In this document: positions 10,116-18,751 of the stretch, piece by piece
How positions within the stretch are numbered: position 1 is the stretch's first letter
How the letters are laid out: the number at the start of each line of letters is the position of its first letter
Assembly (NCBI GenBank): GCA_034440515.1
Contig: JAWXCF010000122.1
Coordinates: 1-39,908 of the forward strand
Length of the DNA: 39,908 nucleotides
Reading direction: 5' to 3'
Source: JAWXCF01 sp034440515
GTDB taxonomy: Bacteria; Bacteroidota; Bacteroidia; CAILMK01
Notes under the pieces: model-generated
The model's input: only the letters and a program-made list of their open reading frames with translations
Databases searched by the model: none
Told to the model about the DNA's origin: nothing
Translations under genes and position numbers: made by a program

Positions 10116-10152
10116 TGTTTAGAATTATTCTAAATACTATTACCATACGCAA

Positions 10153-10374
10153 ATGTTCTTAGACGAACTAAAAATGGGAGATTGGGCAATAATTGATGAA
10201 ATTAAGAACTCTGAAACCTTAATGAAATTGATTGAATTAGGTTGTTTGCCAGGGCAAGAAATTTGTCTAAAACTAGTAGCTCCATTTAGAGACCCTATAG
10301 CCATAGAGGTAAATGGTCATCTAATATCACTGTGTCGGGCTGATGCCAAAAACATAATCGTACACAAAGCATAA
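10153..10374 (+). CDS. feoA: Ferrous iron transport protein A
   Basis: 73 aa, a small cytoplasmic SH3-like protein that works with FeoB in Fe(II) uptake. Typical features seen are the opening GDWAIIDEI, the LIELGCLPGQEI turn around residues 33-46, and VNGHLISLCRADAKNIIV at the end, as in the FeoA_domain family (usual length 70-80). ATG start. It is followed after 17 bases by feoB in the same direction, so the two form an operon. In some Bacteroidota FeoA is fused to FeoB; here they are separate. Confidence 0.92.
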   Translation: MFLDELKMGDWAIIDEIKNSETLMKLIELGCLPGQEICLKLVAPFRDPIAIEVNGHLISLCRADAKNIIVHKA

Positions 10375-10391
10375 ATCGATTCTATTAAACT

Positions 10392-12455
10392 GTGACCCAA
10401 AGGCAATTGCGCGTAGCCCTATTAGGCAACCCAAATACAGGTAAGTCAAGTATATTTAATGCTTTAACGGGATTAAGGCAAAAAACGGGAAATTTTGCAG
10501 GTGTAACAGTCGAAAAAAATGTAGGATTATGTAATCTACCTAATGGTAATCAAGCTGACATAATTGACTTGCCAGGTACTTATAGTCTTTTTCCACAATC
10601 TCCAGACGAAGCTGTACCATACAGACTGCTTTATGACCATAATTCACCAGAGTATCCTGATGTAATCTTATTTATAGCAGATGCAACCAATCTATACAGA
10701 AATATGGTGCTGTTTACCCAGGCTGCTGACCTAGGTATCCCCATTATTTTGTGTTTAAATATGATGGACCACGCTGACAAAGTAGGCATAATAATAGATG
10801 CCAATAAATTAAGCCAGAGTCTAGGTGTACCTATTATTAAAACAAATGCTCGTAAATCTGTAGGAATTGCCCAATTAAAGAAAGCATTTACAGAAATATT
10901 AGTTTCTAGCCCTACCAAATATACTCAGGCCAATGTGATGCAAATGGCACCATTTAATGAGTTATCAAAAGAATTAGGATATAATACAGAATATCAGGCT
11001 TTTATTGCTTTGAATGTAGAAAATAATCTGCGCAAAAATGAAAAAAGTGTAATTGCAGAATGCGTAAAAGAATTTAGAAAAACGCACAAGTTTGACCTAG
11101 GTCATTTACAAAGAGACGATTTATTGGGTAGGCACCGACAGATAAAACTGCTGCTAAATGGAATTGTAAGTAGGCAACCAAATACAAGCTATTTACGGAA
11201 ACAAGAGCGTTTAGATAGGGTATTGACACACCCCATTTTCGGGTATCTCATATTTTTTGCTGTCTTGTTTGTGATATTCCAATCCATTTTTAGTCTAGCT
11301 AAGTATCCTATGGACGGCATAGAAGCTTCTTTTGGATTAGCCGAAACTTACATATCTGGTCTTTTACCACAGGGATTACTAAATGACCTAATATGCAATG
11401 GAATACTTCCAGGACTGAGTGGTGTTTTGGTATTTATTCCTCAGATTGCCTTGCTGTTTTTCTTCATTTCTTTGTTGGAAGATTCTGGTTATTTGGCTAG
11501 AGTTGCGTTCCTAATGGAGAAAACAATGAGAAGCGTTGGTATGAATGGCAAAAGCGTAATACCCTTGATAAGTGGAGTAGCCTGTGCTGTACCAGCTATA
11601 ATGGCGACTCGAAATATTGAAAACAAACGCACGCGACTAATTACCATAATGGTAACACCGCTAATGAGTTGTAGTGCCAGACTACCGGTTTATATTTTAT
11701 TAATTGGGCTAGCAGTACCAGACCGCAACTGGCTAGGTTTGTTTAATATACAGGGTCTTGTACTAATGGGGATGTACATACTCGGATTTTTGGCTGCATT
11801 ATTAGCAGCTGGGGTTTTTAAATGGATACTAAAAAATACCAGTAAGCAAAATTTCATTATGGAATTGCCTGCCTACAGGCAACCTCGATTAAAAAATGTA
11901 GCGATAACTGTCTATCAAAAGATTTTGGGCTTCACACAAGCTGCTAAAATAATAGTTGCCATTAGCATTATATTGTGGACATTAAGCACTTTTGGACCTA
12001 ATCATTTGCCTTGGCAGGGTAACATATCAGACAACACTCATTTAAAACTAGAGGATAGCTATGCCGGCAAGCTGGGTAAAGCCATAGAACCTGCAATTAG
12101 ACCGTTGGGTTATGATTGGAAAATTGGGATTGCCATTATCACCAGCTTTGCAGCTAGAGAAGTATTTGTTGGGACTATGACTACGCTATATGGTTTGGCA
12201 GACGATGAAAACATCAATGGCAAACTGATAGACAAAATGAGAAATGCTAAAAACGAAGTGACTGGACAACCTGTCTATACTGTAGCAACTATAGCCTCGT
12301 TATTAATATTCTACGCCTTTGCTATGCAGTGTATGAGTACCCTAGCCGTAACCTATAAAGAAACTAGATCCTTAAAATGGACGCTTATTCAACTTAGCTT
12401 TATGAGTGGATTAGCCTACCTAGGGGGATTGTTTGTTTATCAGGTATTTGCCTAA
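10392..12455 (+). CDS. feoB: Ferrous iron transport protein B
   Basis: 687 aa, inner membrane Fe(II) transporter with an N-terminal GTPase. G1 is GNPNTGKSS (about residues 12-20), switch I is NFAGVTVEK, G3 is DLPGTYSLFP and G4 is NMMD (about 123-126). The helical spacer follows. From about 275 the protein is membrane-embedded: a hydrophobic pair near IFFAVLFVIFQSIF, the Gate motif with LEDSGYLARVAF and SGVACAVPAIMATR, and several C-terminal helices. Start is GTG at 10392, 17 bases after feoA; no ATG lies nearby before the G1 motif. Length is normal for the family. No FeoC is seen downstream. Confidence 0.96.
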   Translation: MTQRQLRVALLGNPNTGKSSIFNALTGLRQKTGNFAGVTVEKNVGLCNLPNGNQADIIDLPGTYSLFPQSPDEAVPYRLLYDHNSPEYPDVILFIADATNLYRNMVLFTQAADLGIPIILCLNMMDHADKVGIIIDANKLSQSLGVPIIKTNARKSVGIAQLKKAFTEILVSSPTKYTQANVMQMAPFNELSKELGYNTEYQAFIALNVENNLRKNEKSVIAECVKEFRKTHKFDLGHLQRDDLLGRHRQIKLLLNGIVSRQPNTSYLRKQERLDRVLTHPIFGYLIFFAVLFVIFQSIFSLAKYPMDGIEASFGLAETYISGLLPQGLLNDLICNGILPGLSGVLVFIPQIALLFFFISLLEDSGYLARVAFLMEKTMRSVGMNGKSVIPLISGVACAVPAIMATRNIENKRTRLITIMVTPLMSCSARLPVYILLIGLAVPDRNWLGLFNIQGLVLMGMYILGFLAALLAAGVFKWILKNTSKQNFIMELPAYRQPRLKNVAITVYQKILGFTQAAKIIVAISIILWTLSTFGPNHLPWQGNISDNTHLKLEDSYAGKLGKAIEPAIRPLGYDWKIGIAIITSFAAREVFVGTMTTLYGLADDENINGKLIDKMRNAKNEVTGQPVYTVATIASLLIFYAFAMQCMSTLAVTYKETRSLKWTLIQLSFMSGLAYLGGLFVYQVFA

Positions 12456-12463
12456 TATTTTTG
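12456..12463 (+). promoter_or_regulatory. Candidate -7 element for the flavoprotein gene
   Basis: TATTTTTG immediately follows the feoB stop and fits TAnnTTTG, 55 bases before the next ATG. It would allow separate expression of the downstream gene. T-rich sequence makes a chance match possible. Confidence 0.25.
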
Positions 12464-12518
12464 CGAACCATATAGTTACCAAAGTGTAATATTGCTAGTA
12501 TTAACTATATACCACAAT

Positions 12519-13520
12519 ATGGAACAATCAAATTATTACCAAACACCTCCAAAATCTGAAAGTCAATTTGTTAATAGAATAACAGGTCTATTTGGCATCA
12601 GATATCCAATCATTCAAGCAGGTATGATATGGTGCGCTAATGCAGAATTAGTTGCAGCAGTAAGTAATGCTGGCGGGCTGGGACTAATTGGTTCAGGCAG
12701 TATGTATCCAGAAGATTTAGAGCGCGCACTGCTTTTGGTGAAGCAATTAACCAGCAAGCCGTATGGAGTTAACATTCCATTATTATACCCCGATATAGAT
12801 AAACATATAGAATTGGTTATAAAATATGAAGTTCCGATAGTATTTACCAGTGCAGGAAATCCTAAAAAATACACAGCCGAACTAAAGAAAGCAGGCATAA
12901 AAGTGGTCCACGTGGTTAGCAGTGTCAAGTTCGCACTTAAGGCGCAAGAGGCTGGCGTAGATGCTGTAGTTGCAGAAGGATTTGAGGCTGGTGGGCATAA
13001 CGGTCGCGATGAAACCACCACTATGGTGTTAATTCCCAGTGTGGCAGAAATACTCGATATTCCAGTAATTGCAGGAGGAGGTATAGCAACGGGTAAATCT
13101 ATGGCCGCAGCTATGGCGCTAGGTGCAGATGGGGTACAAATGGGTAGCCGTTTTGTATGTAGTATAGAGAGTAGTGCACACATCAACTTTAAGAATGCTG
13201 TTATCAATTCTAATGAGGGTGACACTATGCTAAGGTTGAAAAAACTTACCCCGGTCAGATTGTTGAAAAACGAATTTGCAGACAAAGTAGAAAATGCTGA
13301 GCAGTCTGGCGCTAGTGATATTGAACTTGCTGAATTATTGGGTCAGGGTCGATCAAAAAAAGGGATGTTTCTTGGCGATATGAAGGAGGGTGAACTAGAG
13401 ATAGGTCAAGTAAGCGGTTACCTACATAATATATTGCCTGCTGCAGAAATAGTCGCTGAAGTATGGGACGAATTTGTCGGTACCGTTCGATCTATGAGTG
13501 CTAAGTTAACTAGCTACTAG
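12519..13520 (+). CDS. FMN-dependent nitronate monooxygenase / FabK-like enoyl-ACP reductase
   Basis: 333 aa from the ATG at 12519; an upstream TTG in frame (12492) would add nine unconvincing residues. TIM-barrel flavoprotein of the 2-nitropropane dioxygenase family: YPIIQAGMIWCANAEL near the N-terminus, SNAGGLGLIGSGS, KPYGVNIPLLYP, EGFEAGGHNG with the conserved His, and VIAGGGIATGKSMAAAMALG (phosphate binding) followed by GVQMGSRF. The order and spacing of these segments resemble FabK of Streptococcus at least as well as true nitronate monooxygenases, including the C-terminal GQVSGYLHNILPAAEIV segment. The family call is firm; the substrate is not. It follows feoB by 63 bases and abuts the convergent thioredoxin-like gene. 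Confidence 0.85.
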   Translation: MEQSNYYQTPPKSESQFVNRITGLFGIRYPIIQAGMIWCANAELVAAVSNAGGLGLIGSGSMYPEDLERALLLVKQLTSKPYGVNIPLLYPDIDKHIELVIKYEVPIVFTSAGNPKKYTAELKKAGIKVVHVVSSVKFALKAQEAGVDAVVAEGFEAGGHNGRDETTTMVLIPSVAEILDIPVIAGGGIATGKSMAAAMALGADGVQMGSRFVCSIESSAHINFKNAVINSNEGDTMLRLKKLTPVRLLKNEFADKVENAEQSGASDIELAELLGQGRSKKGMFLGDMKEGELEIGQVSGYLHNILPAAEIVAEVWDEFVGTVRSMSAKLTSY

Positions 13521-14144
13521 TTATACCGATAAGGAATTCTGCATTAATTCTAACACCTCTTGTTGTAAGCTGATGCCTTTATTAGCCATATACCACAGCT
13601 GAATGTCTTTATATATTTCAGTCTTTTCTGGTCTAGGTTCGGCGGCTATTTTCCAATCTATTATAATGTTTTGTGCCTGAACTGGTCTAGGTCCCCAAAT
13701 AAATAATTCAGTTTGTAAATCTTCAGTTACTGCCACCAATTTAGGAATGCTATTACCCCCATTAGTTTGATATCTTTCCATCAACTCAATGTTTTCATCT
13801 CTTAACAATAGCAGCAACTCAATATTGGGTGCAGCATCTACCATTGCTGATAAGTATGGGATGTTCTGCCCAGCGTCTCCACACCAAGATTCTGTAAATA
13901 CAATCCATTTCATTGGCATTTCTAATGCCTGTAGATAATCTATTATGTTGTCTGTCAGTTTTATACTATCATCTATCCTACTCATTCTATGCCAAGCTAG
14001 TTTGGTATAGTTAATATATTCATCAGACTGGTTTTCGCCACTACTACTCTGGTTATCTACCAGTTTCATCATTAAATATCTATACTCAGTATAGTTTAGT
14101 GAATTAGCTAAATCTTTTTCTGTAAATGCTATATAATTCCTCAT
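13521..14144 (-). CDS. Thioredoxin-like protein (Thioredoxin_9 family)
   Basis: 207 aa, cytoplasmic (no signal peptide). The fold is indicated by WIVFTESWCGDAGQNIP (about residues 80-96), then a LLLLLRDENIELM strand-helix and the cis-Pro loop SIPKLVAV. The active site keeps only one cysteine (C88); the usual second Cys of CxxC is Ala. This is typical for this family in Bacteroidota as I know it, so it is not a sign of decay, but the protein cannot act as an ordinary dithiol oxidoreductase. Its stop codon abuts that of the convergent flavoprotein gene. Confidence 0.85.
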   Translation of the reverse strand: MRNYIAFTEKDLANSLNYTEYRYLMMKLVDNQSSSGENQSDEYINYTKLAWHRMSRIDDSIKLTDNIIDYLQALEMPMKWIVFTESWCGDAGQNIPYLSAMVDAAPNIELLLLLRDENIELMERYQTNGGNSIPKLVAVTEDLQTELFIWGPRPVQAQNIIIDWKIAAEPRPEKTEIYKDIQLWYMANKGISLQQEVLELMQNSLSV

Positions 14145-14268
14145 TGGTAGTTGCTGTTATATTGGTGTAAATCTATTGATAATATTAATTGCGATGAGAA
14201 TTGGTTCCAAAATATTTTTAGCAAACTTTAATGCTTGTTTACCGTTAGCCTAACATATTATTGCACCT

Positions 14269-14955
14269 ATGTATAAGCAGGACACCTTATTATTTCTAAA
14301 AAACTTACAAGAGAATAACAACAAGGCTTGGTTTGACGAACACAGAAAAGAATATGAGACTGCAAAGGCTGATAATCTAGCAAATGCAGATATAATGCTG
14401 AAAGCGATAGCCAATAAGTATGAGGCTGCTGCAGAGTTTAGTCCTAAAAAGGCGATATTTAGAATAAATAGGGATATTAGATTTAGTGCGAATAAGGATC
14501 CCTATAAAAACAATATGGGTGTGTTCTATCAAACAGTCCAGTTGAAAGATTCTGCGCCAGGATTTTACCTGCACATTCAGAATGATGCCAGCTTTATAGC
14601 AGTTGGAGTATATGGACCCAGTGCCCAGCATTTGAAACTTATTAGGCAAGAAATTGACTACAACCTGGCCGATTTTAAAAAAATAATAGAAGCTAAATCT
14701 TTTACAAATATTTTCTCCTCTGGTTTAAGTACGGATGGAATACTTAGCCGACCACCAAAAGGATACGAAAAAGATAATCCTGCTCTAGAATACTTAAAAT
14801 TAAAATCGTTCGTCGCTTCACACTCGATTACCAATACAGAACTTTGCAGTCCGGCAATTGATGAGTTTCTAAACAAATATGTAGAAGTCTCTACACCGTT
14901 GTTACAATTTTTAGAATCTGCCTACACAAATGCAGATTCTAGTGATTTCAAATAA
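14269..14955 (+). CDS. DUF2461 family protein
   Basis: 228 aa. Diagnostic features are the start (TLLFLKNLQENNNKAWFDEHRKEY), FRINRDIRFSANKDPYKNN in the first third, and GFYLHIQNDASFIAVGVY, which together define DUF2461 (TIGR02453). No catalytic role is established; no signal peptide or membrane segment is seen. ATG start at 14269. A TTG (14235-14237), an 18-base gap and TATTATTG (14256-14263, one mismatch from consensus) lie just upstream. If used they would give an almost leaderless mRNA. nhaD follows after 9 bases, so the two are probably co-transcribed. Confidence 0.9.
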   Translation: MYKQDTLLFLKNLQENNNKAWFDEHRKEYETAKADNLANADIMLKAIANKYEAAAEFSPKKAIFRINRDIRFSANKDPYKNNMGVFYQTVQLKDSAPGFYLHIQNDASFIAVGVYGPSAQHLKLIRQEIDYNLADFKKIIEAKSFTNIFSSGLSTDGILSRPPKGYEKDNPALEYLKLKSFVASHSITNTELCSPAIDEFLNKYVEVSTPLLQFLESAYTNADSSDFK

Positions 14956-14964
14956 AACACATAT

Positions 14965-16230
14965 ATGTTAGTTCTGATTTCAATATTTATAGTCACTTAC
15001 ATACTAATTATAGCAGAACATTACATTAAGGTAAACAAATCTGCAGTAACTCTTATTTCTGCTGGGCTATGTTGGACAGTTTTAGCCTTTAATCCCAGTT
15101 GGATAATAAGTGGCAAACCTGTGGAGGAAGCATTGTTAGAAAATATGCCAGATACCTTTGGCATTTTGTTGTTCCTACTTGGAGCACTTACTATAGTTGA
15201 AATTATAGACTTACACCACGGATTCGACATAGTTGTAAGGCTAATTAAGACTAAAAAAGTCATAATGTTTATGATTATTATTTCTGCTCTTACTTTCTTT
15301 TTAAGTTCTATTTTAGATAATATTACGACTGCTGTAGTAATGATTAGCATAACTAGAAAGGTTATAAGAAAGCAAGAAATTAGACTTTATATAGCCGGTA
15401 TTATCATAATTGCTGCAAATAGTGGAGGTGTATTTAGTCCAATTGGTGACGTAACTACAACTATGCTATGGATGGCAAATAGAATTAGTACATTCAACAT
15501 AATCACTACTTTATTCCTACCTGCATTAGTTAGCTACCTAGTTCCGCTAGTATGTGTCATATTTATGATGAAAAGGAAAAAATTTGACACTTATTCATTA
15601 AATAATCAAATATTAGAAGTAATACCTGGCAGTCAAATCATATTTTTTTGTGGCTTAAGTATTATGATACTTATCCCAGTTTTTAAAACTGTGACAGGAC
15701 TTCCCCCCTATTTAGGTATGATGTTCGGAATGGGAATTCTATGGCTGGTTGCGGAATTAATCCACTTGAAAAGCAGTGATGAACACGAGAAATTTAGTGC
15801 TGCAGACGCTTTATCTAGGCTTGATACACCTAGTATTCTCTTTTTCTTTGGAATATTAGTTACTGTCGCCGCACTAGATCAAGCAAGAATATTAGAAATA
15901 CTTGCAGAGCGGTTAAACCAATTAGTAGGTAACTTAGACATTGTTGCATTAGGCCTTGGACTAAGTAGCGCTGTGATAGACAATGTTCCCTTAATTGCAG
16001 GAACTATAAGTATGTACGACTTAGACAAGTATCCTACAGACAACCGCCTTTGGGAACTGTTAGCATACTCTTGTGGTATTGGCGGCAGCATACTAGTTAT
16101 AGGCTCAGCTGCAGGTGTTGCAGTTATGGGAATTGAAAAAATAAACTTCGTTTGGTATCTTAAGCGATTCAGTTTACCCGCATTACTAGGCTATGGAGCA
16201 GGTGCTGGAATATTCTTTTTGCTAAACTAA
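14965..16230 (+). CDS. nhaD: Na+/H+ antiporter of the NhaD type
   Basis: 421 aa, polytopic inner membrane protein with about 11-12 hydrophobic helices, of the ion transporter superfamily. Conserved family segments are SILDNITTAVVMISI in the first half, ANSGGVFSPIGDVTTTMLW in the hairpin region, and the second-half repeat SAVIDNVPLIAGTISMY followed by CGIGGSILVIGSAAGVAVMG. The paired DN-T/DN-P motifs are the hallmark of the NhaD/ArsB-like fold. It would expel Na+ (or Li+) in exchange for protons. ATG start, 9 bases after the DUF2461 gene. Full length. Confidence 0.88.
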   Translation: MLVLISIFIVTYILIIAEHYIKVNKSAVTLISAGLCWTVLAFNPSWIISGKPVEEALLENMPDTFGILLFLLGALTIVEIIDLHHGFDIVVRLIKTKKVIMFMIIISALTFFLSSILDNITTAVVMISITRKVIRKQEIRLYIAGIIIIAANSGGVFSPIGDVTTTMLWMANRISTFNIITTLFLPALVSYLVPLVCVIFMMKRKKFDTYSLNNQILEVIPGSQIIFFCGLSIMILIPVFKTVTGLPPYLGMMFGMGILWLVAELIHLKSSDEHEKFSAADALSRLDTPSILFFFGILVTVAALDQARILEILAERLNQLVGNLDIVALGLGLSSAVIDNVPLIAGTISMYDLDKYPTDNRLWELLAYSCGIGGSILVIGSAAGVAVMGIEKINFVWYLKRFSLPALLGYGAGAGIFFLLN

Positions 16231-16355
16231 TTTTTTGTTAACTAATATCATACTAATTGAATAAATCGTTGCTACTTAGCTAATTATATTCAATTATTCT
16301 GCTCGACTTAAGGCAATATATTAACTCATTTAATAGTTTATTAATGTTTCTCTTT

Positions 16356-16363
16356 TAATTTTG
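16356..16363 (+). promoter_or_regulatory. Candidate -7 element for the YtxH gene
   Basis: TAATTTTG fits TAnnTTTG and lies 30 bases before the ATG. The region 16231-16393 is very AT-rich, so the match alone is modest evidence; no -33 TTG at the usual spacing. Confidence 0.3.
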
Positions 16364-16393
16364 CAATTACAATTTTAAAACGAAAACAATATT

Positions 16394-16585
16394 ATGAATT
16401 CTACAGCAAGATTTTGGATTGCCTTAACTACTGGCGCTTTAGCTGGCGTAGGTGCTGCCTATTTACTTAAATCTGAACGTGGTAGCGAAATACTTCAAGA
16501 TCTACGGGATCGTGTATCAGATGTTATTGACGGATTAGTAAGCGAAGAAGATGAAACTGATTATGATGATATGGCTGGTATCTAA
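16394..16585 (+). CDS. Small YtxH-domain membrane protein
   Basis: 63 aa. A single N-terminal hydrophobic helix (about residues 8-25, FWIALTTGALAGVGAAYLL) is followed by KSERGSEILQDLRDRVSDVIDGL, the amphipathic helix typical of YtxH proteins, and a strongly acidic tail (SEEDETDYDD). Such proteins are often stress- or envelope-associated; the function is not established. ATG start preceded by A-rich sequence, as expected for Bacteroidota. It stands alone with its own AT-rich upstream region. Confidence 0.75.
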   Translation: MNSTARFWIALTTGALAGVGAAYLLKSERGSEILQDLRDRVSDVIDGLVSEEDETDYDDMAGI

Positions 16586-16889
16586 TATTACCTATTATTA
16601 ATGGTATTTTAATGAAATTTTCAAGCTTGAATTTGGTATTCTTTGCTTAGTTTCATACAATTTTAAAAATCAACTGTCCTTTTATAGCTAATTGCCTAGT
16701 TATATTACGGACAGTTTTAGTATGTATGTTTATTAATTAAGAAAATAAATTTTTATTACTACAAAAAGTCAAAGTATTTAATAGTCTGTATATCAACATA
16801 ATATTTTATTTATAGCATTTGTGGGTAAGCATAATAACGATAATTATAAAAATTTTTTCGTGCAATTTCGCATTTAATCTAACATTCTC

Positions 16890-16897
16890 TATATTTG
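16890..16897 (+). promoter_or_regulatory. Candidate -7 element of the small RNA
   Basis: TATATTTG, a full TAnnTTTG match, sits exactly in the loop of a 5-bp inverted repeat (TTCTC 16885-16889, GAGAA 16898-16902). A strong terminator follows within 75 bases, which is why I read it as the promoter of a short RNA. No TTG is present at -33 spacing. Confidence 0.4.
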
Positions 16898-16903
16898 GAG
16901 AAG

Positions 16904-16968
16904 GTTTTTTATGGTTGGAAGACAGCCGTGTAAAGAGGATCCCCTTCGCACACGGCTTTCGTTTTTTT
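16904..16968 (+). ncRNA. Putative small RNA (or tiny leader ORF) ending in a strong terminator
   Basis: Predicted transcript from just after the TATATTTG box to the T-run of the hairpin at 16924-16957, about 65 nt. The GC-rich hairpin stands out in a very AT-rich background. It also contains an ATG at 16911 opening a 20-codon frame that runs through the hairpin (MVGRQPC... to TAA); the frame may be accidental. Bacteroidota-specific structured RNAs (for example Flavo-1) are known, but I cannot assign this to one by eye. Confidence 0.4.
16924..16968 (+). terminator. Rho-independent terminator
   Basis: Perfect 8-bp stem AGCCGTGT (16924-16931) / ACACGGCT (16950-16957) with an 18-base loop that can pair partly inside, followed by TTCG and seven T. 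It is too far (over 330 bases) from the YtxH stop to be its ordinary terminator, so it more probably ends a separate short transcript. Confidence 0.7.
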
Positions 16969-17156
16969 ATTAACTTGGGTTTAATATAATTTGAACCATA
17001 TAAAGACCCTATACGCTACATTTTCTTTTATGAATAAAACCTGCAAGTTTGATGCTTACGTGTAAGACTGCCGTTTATTAAATTTATTTTAATGTAAAGT
17101 AAACAAATTTTAATTTCACATTGTCTAAACTACTAATTATTGATAATTTAAGCATT

Positions 17157-17777
17157 ATGAAAAAACTATTACTTTCAGCATTTATAACATTGGGTATTTC
17201 TGGTACCGCATTAGCGCAAACAGCTATTCTACCACAAGTAGGCATTACAGCATTTAAACCAACTGATGAAAATGGCCAAACTACAAGCAATAATGCACGT
17301 GTTGGTATTCAAGCAGGTGCTTACCTCAGACTAGGCGGCACATTTTATGTACAACCTGGACTATTTTACCAAACTACGAAGTTTGAGAGAACTTTCGATA
17401 TTGGTCAAGTAACTTTAAAAACAGGTGATGTAAAGGTAGATGCAGCTAGAATAGACTTATTATTTGGGGCTAGAGTCATTAATACAGACAACTTTAAGTT
17501 ACACGCCTTTGCTGGTCCTACCTACGCTGCTACTCTAAACGTAGATGACGAAAATAATATCTACACCAAAGAAAATTTTTCTAATGGATATTTAAGCGGT
17601 AAAGTTGGATTGGGCATAGAGAGCGGCTTTTTCTCATTGTCAGCTGGTTACGACATAGGTTTGACATCTGTAATAGACGAAAACTCAAGTCTGTATCAAA
17701 TAACAGGAGACATAAGATACGGTGGCGTTTACGTGAATTTAGGTTTGGTAATTCCATTATCTAATCAAGACAAATAA
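17157..17777 (+). CDS. Outer membrane beta-barrel protein (porin-like, PorT/OMP_b-brl_2 type)
   Basis: 206 aa from the ATG at 17157; an in-frame TTG at 17121 would place 12 extra residues before a perfect signal peptide and is rejected. Signal peptide MKKLLLSAFITLGISGTALA with cleavage before Q21. The mature part alternates hydrophobic and polar residues with many Gly and aromatic turns (GAYLRLGGTFYVQPGLFYQT, FKLHAFAGPTYAATL, GLGIESGFFSLSAGYDIGL), the pattern of an eight-strand barrel. It ends in a strand GGVYVNLGLVIPL. Function unknown. A terminator follows the stop codon. Confidence 0.82.
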   Translation: MKKLLLSAFITLGISGTALAQTAILPQVGITAFKPTDENGQTTSNNARVGIQAGAYLRLGGTFYVQPGLFYQTTKFERTFDIGQVTLKTGDVKVDAARIDLLFGARVINTDNFKLHAFAGPTYAATLNVDDENNIYTKENFSNGYLSGKVGLGIESGFFSLSAGYDIGLTSVIDENSSLYQITGDIRYGGVYVNLGLVIPLSNQDK

Positions 17778-17805
17778 GATAAGAAAAATAGTCATTTTCT
17801 TTTAA

Positions 17806-17847
17806 AGCCATTGCGCCAACTACATTTAGCTGGGCAATGGCTTTTTT
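17806..17847 (+). terminator. Rho-independent terminator between the beta-barrel gene and fabD
   Basis: Perfect 9-bp stem AGCCATTGC (17806-17814) / GCAATGGCT (17834-17842) with a 19-base loop and six T on the plus strand. It serves the outer membrane protein gene and, as the two genes converge, can also form in fabD transcripts, though with a poorer T-tract (GGCTTTAAAAG). Confidence 0.8.
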
Positions 17848-17860
17848 GTGAATCCATTAT

Positions 17861-18751
17861 TTAAATAGCAGCAAATACTTTCGCTTCTTTATTTATTTTC
17901 TTGATTAAACCTTGCAATACATTACCTGGTCCACACTCTATGAAATGGTTAGCACCATCTTGAACCATATTTTCTATAATTTTGGTCCAACGCACTGGTG
18001 ATGTCAATTGAGCTATAAGGTTTTCCTTAATAGTTACAGAATTTGTACAGGGCAATCCATTTACATTTTGGTATATAGGACAAATGCCGATACTAAAATT
18101 AGCTGCATTTATTGCCAATTTTAGTTCCTCTGCTGCTGGTTGCATTAGTGGGCTGTGAAATGCCCCGCCAACAGATAACACAATTGCTCGCTTAGCGCCT
18201 GCGCCCTTTAGGGCAATGCAAGCTGCTTCCACGCCATTTATTGTACCACTTATCACTACTTGACCTATACTGTTATAGTTAGCAGCAACTACTACTTCAT
18301 TTTCTATCTTAGCACATACAGATTCTACAGTAGCATCATCTAGACCCAATATAGCAGCCATAGTTCCTGGAGTATTTTCACAAGCCTTTTGCATTGCCCC
18401 TGCCCTTATGCTTACTAATTTTAATGCATCAGCTAGAGACAATACTCCTGCTGCTGCTAAGGCACTAAATTCCCCTAACGAGTGGCCGGCCACCATATTA
18501 GGTAGTACAGCATTTTGCCTAGCAACAAATTGAGCCATACTATGTAGAAATACTGCTGGTTGCGTTACTCGGGTTTGCCTCAAATCTTCCTCTGTACCGT
18601 TGAACATTATATTCAATATATCAAATCCAAGAATATCATTTGCTGTGTCAAGAACTTGTTTTGCAGCAGCGTTGGTTTCATATAATTCTTTTGCCATTCC
18701 TGGAAACTGAGCACCTTGTCCTGGAAATACGTATGCAGTAATTTGTGTCAT
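17861..18751 (-). CDS. fabD: Malonyl-CoA:ACP transacylase
   Basis: 296 aa, transfers malonyl from CoA to acyl carrier protein to supply fatty acid synthesis. Seen: VFPGQGAQFPGM near the N-terminus, nucleophile elbow GHSLGEFSAL with catalytic S91, R116 in SIRAGAMQ and the catalytic H199 in GGAFHSPLM; these correspond to S92, R117 and H201 of E. coli FabD. GPGNVLQGL near the C-terminus is also typical. Normal length. It is divergent from batD, with 127 bases between the starts, and converges on the beta-barrel gene across a shared terminator. Other fab genes are not adjacent. Confidence 0.97.
   Translation of the reverse strand: MTQITAYVFPGQGAQFPGMAKELYETNAAAKQVLDTANDILGFDILNIMFNGTEEDLRQTRVTQPAVFLHSMAQFVARQNAVLPNMVAGHSLGEFSALAAAGVLSLADALKLVSIRAGAMQKACENTPGTMAAILGLDDATVESVCAKIENEVVVAANYNSIGQVVISGTINGVEAACIALKGAGAKRAIVLSVGGAFHSPLMQPAAEELKLAINAANFSIGICPIYQNVNGLPCTNSVTIKENLIAQLTSPVRWTKIIENMVQDGANHFIECGPGNVLQGLIKKINKEAKVFAAI

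Larger units (their letters stand above)
16586..17156. other. Gene-poor AT-rich interval with a terminated small transcript
   Basis: 571 bases between the YtxH gene and the outer membrane protein gene. No convincing protein gene. The left part (16586-16860) is AT-rich with nothing recognised. The centre holds an inverted repeat around a TATATTTG box (16885-16902) and a strong terminator hairpin (16924-16968). The right part (16969-17156) is presumably the leader/promoter region of the next gene, without a clear TAnnTTTG match. Confidence 0.6.

Noticed and set aside
12614..13285. Long minus-strand frame of 223 codons opposite the flavoprotein gene
   Set aside because: The plus-strand protein is a clear conserved family; the reverse frame is Ser/Ala/Thr/Pro-rich with no recognisable motif and arises from codon bias.
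13521..14144. Loss of the second active-site Cys in the thioredoxin-like protein as an inactivating mutation
   Set aside because: The WCGDxxQ form is normal for the Thioredoxin_9 family as I know it.
14235..14263. TTG-18-TATTATTG as a promoter for the DUF2461 gene
   Set aside because: One mismatch in the -7 box and it would start transcription at or after the ATG; kept only as a remark in the gene entry.
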